The position numbers and the translations under genes were made by a program. From NCBI GenBank assembly GCA_913030615.1, contig CAJWCW010000008.1, positions 1 through 35,473 of the forward strand: 35,473 nucleotides of DNA, written 5' to 3'. Below, one piece after another: positions 32,686-35,473 of this stretch. Numbering within the stretch: the first letter of the stretch is position 1; each line of letters begins with the position of its first letter. Origin of the DNA: an uncultured Gammaproteobacteria bacterium. Lineage in GTDB: Bacteria > Pseudomonadota > Gammaproteobacteria > Pseudomonadales > Azotimanducaceae. Below the pieces are notes generated by a model. That model did not search any database, had not been told where the DNA came from, and saw only the letters and a program-made list of their open reading frames with translations.

Positions 32686-33468
32686 TCAGTCGAATACGCA
32701 GAGAGCTCGGAATTCGACGCTTCGCCGAGCGGCAGAGTGATCACCTACGCCAGCGTCATAAAACGCGGTATGTGGACACACCATCGCCTTGTCGGATCGG
32801 GAATCAAACTGTTTAAAAATGATGACCTCGCCCGGTTCCATCCGGGGAAAATAGAAAAAGCGGTGGTTTGGATTGTGCGCGGGGATCGCCGCATACCCGT
32901 TACCTGCCTGCTCCGTGAAGTAGTACTCACAAATGTCGTCCATCGAAAGCGTGCGCGCATCCAATACCGTTAACTGGTTTTGTTCCGCACGCCGTTGAAT
33001 CGGCGACCAAATATTGAACCAAGCGTAGTCGGCATCGGCGAGATCGCGACCCAACATCCCGGCTTCTCGATCAGGCGAGGGTGTCAACGGATAATCGCAG
33101 TGAAGGTATCGAGAATACGCGCCCAAGAATGTCGAGGGATCTTCCGTACGAACTTGATGCCCAGAAACTTTGACTTCGATAGCACCACTAAGCGATTTGA
33201 GCATTGGGACAAGTGCTTGGTCATAGCATGCACGGACCGCGTCGTCATCATTAAAGTCGCTAACACCAAAGTCGCATTCAGCGAAAACAAACCCGTTAGT
33301 GTCCAGGTCAAGTTTCCTCGCTGCATGCAAGGGGCGCGCATCGTAAATCTGAACTTCTCGGAGGGACGTATTCGCGCGACGCGTTTCTTTTGAATAAATG
33401 AAAGCCCGGTCAACGCGTTCTTTCCACTCGTCATTGATGTAGCGAACTTGGGCCGTGACTTCACTCAT
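32686..33468 (-). CDS. CmcJ/NvfI-like Fe(II)/2-oxoglutarate oxygenase
   Basis: A 260-residue protein of the CmcJ/NvfI family, in which CmcJ acts in cephamycin 7-methoxylation and fungal relatives are non-haem oxygenases. H123-x-D125 (YLHCDY) and H233 (CPHTAFYD) give a facial triad; R249-x4-R254 (RRSVEFRA) fits 2-oxoglutarate binding. FNIWSPIQRRAEQNQLTVLD is the characteristic core. It probably hydroxylates or desaturates a small acid. AGGAGA precedes the ATG. Its start overlaps the flavoprotein stop by 4 bases (ATGA), so the two are co-translated. Confidence 0.88.
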   Translation of the reverse strand: MSEVTAQVRYINDEWKERVDRAFIYSKETRRANTSLREVQIYDARPLHAARKLDLDTNGFVFAECDFGVSDFNDDDAVRACYDQALVPMLKSLSGAIEVKVSGHQVRTEDPSTFLGAYSRYLHCDYPLTPSPDREAGMLGRDLADADYAWFNIWSPIQRRAEQNQLTVLDARTLSMDDICEYYFTEQAGNGYAAIPAHNPNHRFFYFPRMEPGEVIIFKQFDSRSDKAMVCPHTAFYDAGVGDHSAARRSVEFRALCVFD

Positions 33469-34415
33469 GGCGGCAATTCTCCTAGATACTGCGCTGCCAT
33501 ACCACCAACAACGTCAAAGAACTCTGCGCGTACCTCTGCAAGAATGTCTGCTACCGGGCGAACCGCATCGATCCTGCCGCAGACTTGTCCAGTCAGCGCA
33601 ATGCTTGCTTCCATATCCCCGCCGAAATAGAGATCCTTCGACGTACCGAATTCGGCCATGGCGTTGGTTTCGAGGTCCTTTTCCAGTCGCGTGGTCTTAT
33701 CGGTTCGCAATGCGCGGAGGGCCGGAGAATTAAACCGGTTCAGAAAAACAGTGTCCGTTTCTTGCGCATCGACAATGGCATCCTTCCAGTTCTGATGGAC
33801 GGGCGATTCAGCCGCGGAAACCATCCGGGTTCCCATTTGAATACCCTCGGCCCCTAAAGCAAATGCGGCCGCCATCGAAGCGCCGTCTACAAACCCTCCC
33901 GCCGCAATGATCGGGACATCCACTTCGGCACGTACTAACGGCAACAGCACCATGCTCGCGACCTCTCGCGGATTCTTGAATCCACCGCCTTCTCCCCCTT
34001 CAACAATGAGGCCATCAACCCCGCAAGATACCGCCTTTTTCGCGGTCGCCAGACTCGGGACTACGTGGAAAACGGTCAACCCACCCGCTTTCAATTCGTC
34101 GGTGTATCGCTCCGGACTTCCCGCAGAAGTCGTCACGAACTTTACGCCTTGGTCGATTACAAAACGGACAATATCGGGATCGCGTACAAAGGCCTGAGCG
34201 ATATTGACGCCGAAAGGTTTATCCGTCAGCTCCCGCATCTTCTTTATTTCGATACGAATTGCGTCGAGTTCACCGGACGAGGTTTCGATGATTCCGAGCC
34301 CACCGGAATTGCTCACCGCCGACGCCAACTGAGACCGGGCAATCCAGCCCATTGGGGCTTGAACGATGGGTAACTCCACGCCAAGCATGTCCGTTACACG
34401 GTTTGAAAATTCCAT
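33465..34415 (-). CDS. Nitronate monooxygenase-like FMN enzyme (YrpB/2-NPD family)
   Basis: A 316-residue TIM-barrel FMN protein of the nitronate monooxygenase / NAD(P)H-dependent flavin oxidoreductase family. APMGWIARSQLASAVSNSGG (20-39), PIIAAGGFVDG and GAEGIQMGTRMV bind FMN phosphate. The catalytic His of class I enzymes and FabK (in GGH) is Phe146 (EGGEGGGFKN), so nitronate chemistry is not assured. ATG 34415 is chosen (GGGAGA 10 bases upstream); earlier starts would overlap the ligase gene. It lies second in a ligase/flavoprotein/CmcJ operon. Confidence 0.88.
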   Translation of the reverse strand: MEFSNRVTDMLGVELPIVQAPMGWIARSQLASAVSNSGGLGIIETSSGELDAIRIEIKKMRELTDKPFGVNIAQAFVRDPDIVRFVIDQGVKFVTTSAGSPERYTDELKAGGLTVFHVVPSLATAKKAVSCGVDGLIVEGGEGGGFKNPREVASMVLLPLVRAEVDVPIIAAGGFVDGASMAAAFALGAEGIQMGTRMVSAAESPVHQNWKDAIVDAQETDTVFLNRFNSPALRALRTDKTTRLEKDLETNAMAEFGTSKDLYFGGDMEASIALTGQVCGRIDAVRPVADILAEVRAEFFDVVGGMAAQYLGELPP

Positions 34416-34438
34416 GGCTTTACGTTCTCCCGTCATAA

Positions 34439-35473
34439 TCAAGGCGAACCATCACGAAGATCCGGAAGTGTGTAGCCTCGTTCTTCTAGATCAGCACGCA
34501 CAATTTTCTTGTCCATCTTGCCCGTCGAAGTCAAAGGGATCTCATCGACAAACAATATATCGTCGGGTAGCTGCCACTTAGCAAAAGCAGTTGCACAATG
34601 TTCTAGTATCCCGTCTGGCTCAACGTCAACGCCAGGCTCGAGGATGACCAAAGCGACCGGTCGTTCGTCCCATCGGGGGTGGGGGTGGGCAACGACGCAG
34701 GCTTGTACTATTCCGTCCATGGCAACGATGTGATTTTCGAGATCCACCGAAGAAATCCACTCGCCGCCGCTTTTGACCAAATCCTTCGATCGATCTGAAA
34801 TAATCAGATATTCCTCCGGATCGATCTTTCCAACATCACCGGTAATGAGCCAGTCGCCATGGAATTTCTCCGGCTGTGGATCATTAAAATACTCCGAACA
34901 AATCCACGGACCACGCACCAAGATTTCGCCCACGCTTTCCCCGTCGTGCGGGACACGATTGAACTCCTCGTCGAAAATGTCGAGTTCTAGACCCGGTATT
35001 AATTGGCCTGCTTTCGCAACGTTGTCGAACTGTTGATCAAGCGTCATACCCAAGTGGCTTCGCTTCATCACCCGTCGAGACAACGTCGCCAGAGGACTCG
35101 TTTCCGTCATCCCCCAGCCTTGGATCATCTCAACGCCAAGCACGTCCCAGTACCAACGAATAAGCGACGGAGGTGGCGCTGAGCCACCGCACGTTAAGCG
35201 TTCGAGCGACGAAAGGTCGTATGCGTTTGGGTTAGCTTCGATCGCTGATTTCACCCCCTGCCAAATCGTAGGAACACCCGCGGACAGGGTGACTTTTTCA
35301 TCGGCCATTAGGCGAACCAAGCGCTCAGGATTCATAAATCGATGCGGCAACACTTGTTTACATCCCAACATCAAAGCAGACCAAGGGATACCCCAACCCA
35401 TGACGTGAAACATAGGAACGATCCCGCAAACCGCATCGGCTCCGGAAAGACCCATTGAATCCGTCATGCATTG
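34439..35473 (-). CDS. Acyl-CoA synthetase (AMP-binding), N-terminal part outside the window
   Basis: The reverse strand is open to the window edge (345 codons); the last visible codons upstream of MTDSMG are in frame, so the gene starts beyond 35473. Motifs are those of fatty-acid-type AMP ligases: FHVMGWGIPW, QGWGMTETSPLA, GDWLITGDVGKI, SDRSKDLVKSGGEWIS, and the C-terminal Lys in TSTGKMDKK. It activates a carboxylic acid to its CoA thioester. The ATP P-loop lies outside. It is about 23 bases from the flavoprotein start and on the same strand. Confidence 0.92.
   Translation of the reverse strand, partial: QCMTDSMGLSGADAVCGIVPMFHVMGWGIPWSALMLGCKQVLPHRFMNPERLVRLMADEKVTLSAGVPTIWQGVKSAIEANPNAYDLSSLERLTCGGSAPPPSLIRWYWDVLGVEMIQGWGMTETSPLATLSRRVMKRSHLGMTLDQQFDNVAKAGQLIPGLELDIFDEEFNRVPHDGESVGEILVRGPWICSEYFNDPQPEKFHGDWLITGDVGKIDPEEYLIISDRSKDLVKSGGEWISSVDLENHIVAMDGIVQACVVAHPHPRWDERPVALVILEPGVDVEPDGILEHCATAFAKWQLPDDILFVDEIPLTSTGKMDKKIVRADLEERGYTLPDLRDGSP

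Noticed and set aside
1-35473. CRISPR array, insertion sequence, prophage, tRNA or rRNA
   Set aside because: No regularly spaced repeats, transposase, integrase or structural RNA signatures were seen on reading both strands.

Overview
The window is dense bacterial chromosome: about 35 protein-coding genes, mostly in short runs of two to four, with no gene-free stretch above 300 bases (the longest gaps are about 235 bases at 12514-12746 and 19253-19490). I see no rRNA, tRNA, CRISPR array, transposase, phage gene or plasmid function. The contents point to a proteobacterium, and I infer a free-living, probably marine gammaproteobacterium. The reasons are an E. coli-like bacterioferritin with its Bfd partner, a Fur-FeoA-FeoB cluster with Fur-box-like sites, a glcDEF glycolate oxidase operon, and many CoA-ester, SDR and dioxygenase genes typical of heterotrophs living on mixed organic matter. 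The taxonomic call is inference only.

Layout. 1-4234: a truncated sucrase/ferredoxin-like [2Fe-2S] protein, divergent from a MoxR/Mg-chelatase-like AAA+ ATPase and its VWA-domain partner. 4277-7647: an acyl-CoA dehydrogenase divergent from an overlapping MaoC hydratase / CitE-like lyase / crotonase-fold operon, probably a branched C5-C6 acyl-CoA route. 7737-10220: CinA-N/MoaB-like protein, exported TraB/GumN protein, and an SDR without the YxxxK motif. 10268-12513: M20 amidohydrolase and a DUF1932-type dehydrogenase, translationally coupled. 12747-15855: PhyH-type dioxygenase, beta-lactamase-fold hydrolase, and a PLP cysteine-synthase homologue. 15885-19252 (minus): two-domain peptide-type ABC ATPase, SMP-30/gluconolactonase and crotonase. 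19387-23637: possible small ORF, 5'-3' exonuclease, dienelactone hydrolase, ACAD10/11-like dehydrogenase, SDR, and an exported SnoaL-like protein.

23690-27409 is the most coherent block: fur, a Fur-box-like site, feoA-feoB (ferrous iron import), then bfr and divergent bfd (iron storage and release), whose shared promoter gap holds two good Fur-box-like matches inside a direct repeat. 27520-31175 is glcDEF on the minus strand. It is divergent from a dihydroorotase gene whose leader contains a long inverted repeat. 32686-35473 (minus) is an overlapping operon of a truncated acyl-CoA ligase, a nitronate-monooxygenase-like flavoprotein and a CmcJ-like 2OG/Fe(II) oxygenase.

No clear candidate for a wholly new large system stands out. 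The best leads are the CoA operon whose enzymes deviate at canonical catalytic positions, the ligase/flavoprotein/CmcJ operon, the orphan AAA+/VWA pair, and the regulatory structure around the iron genes and the dihydroorotase leader. Several genes appear to use TTG starts, three of them with good ribosome binding sites.
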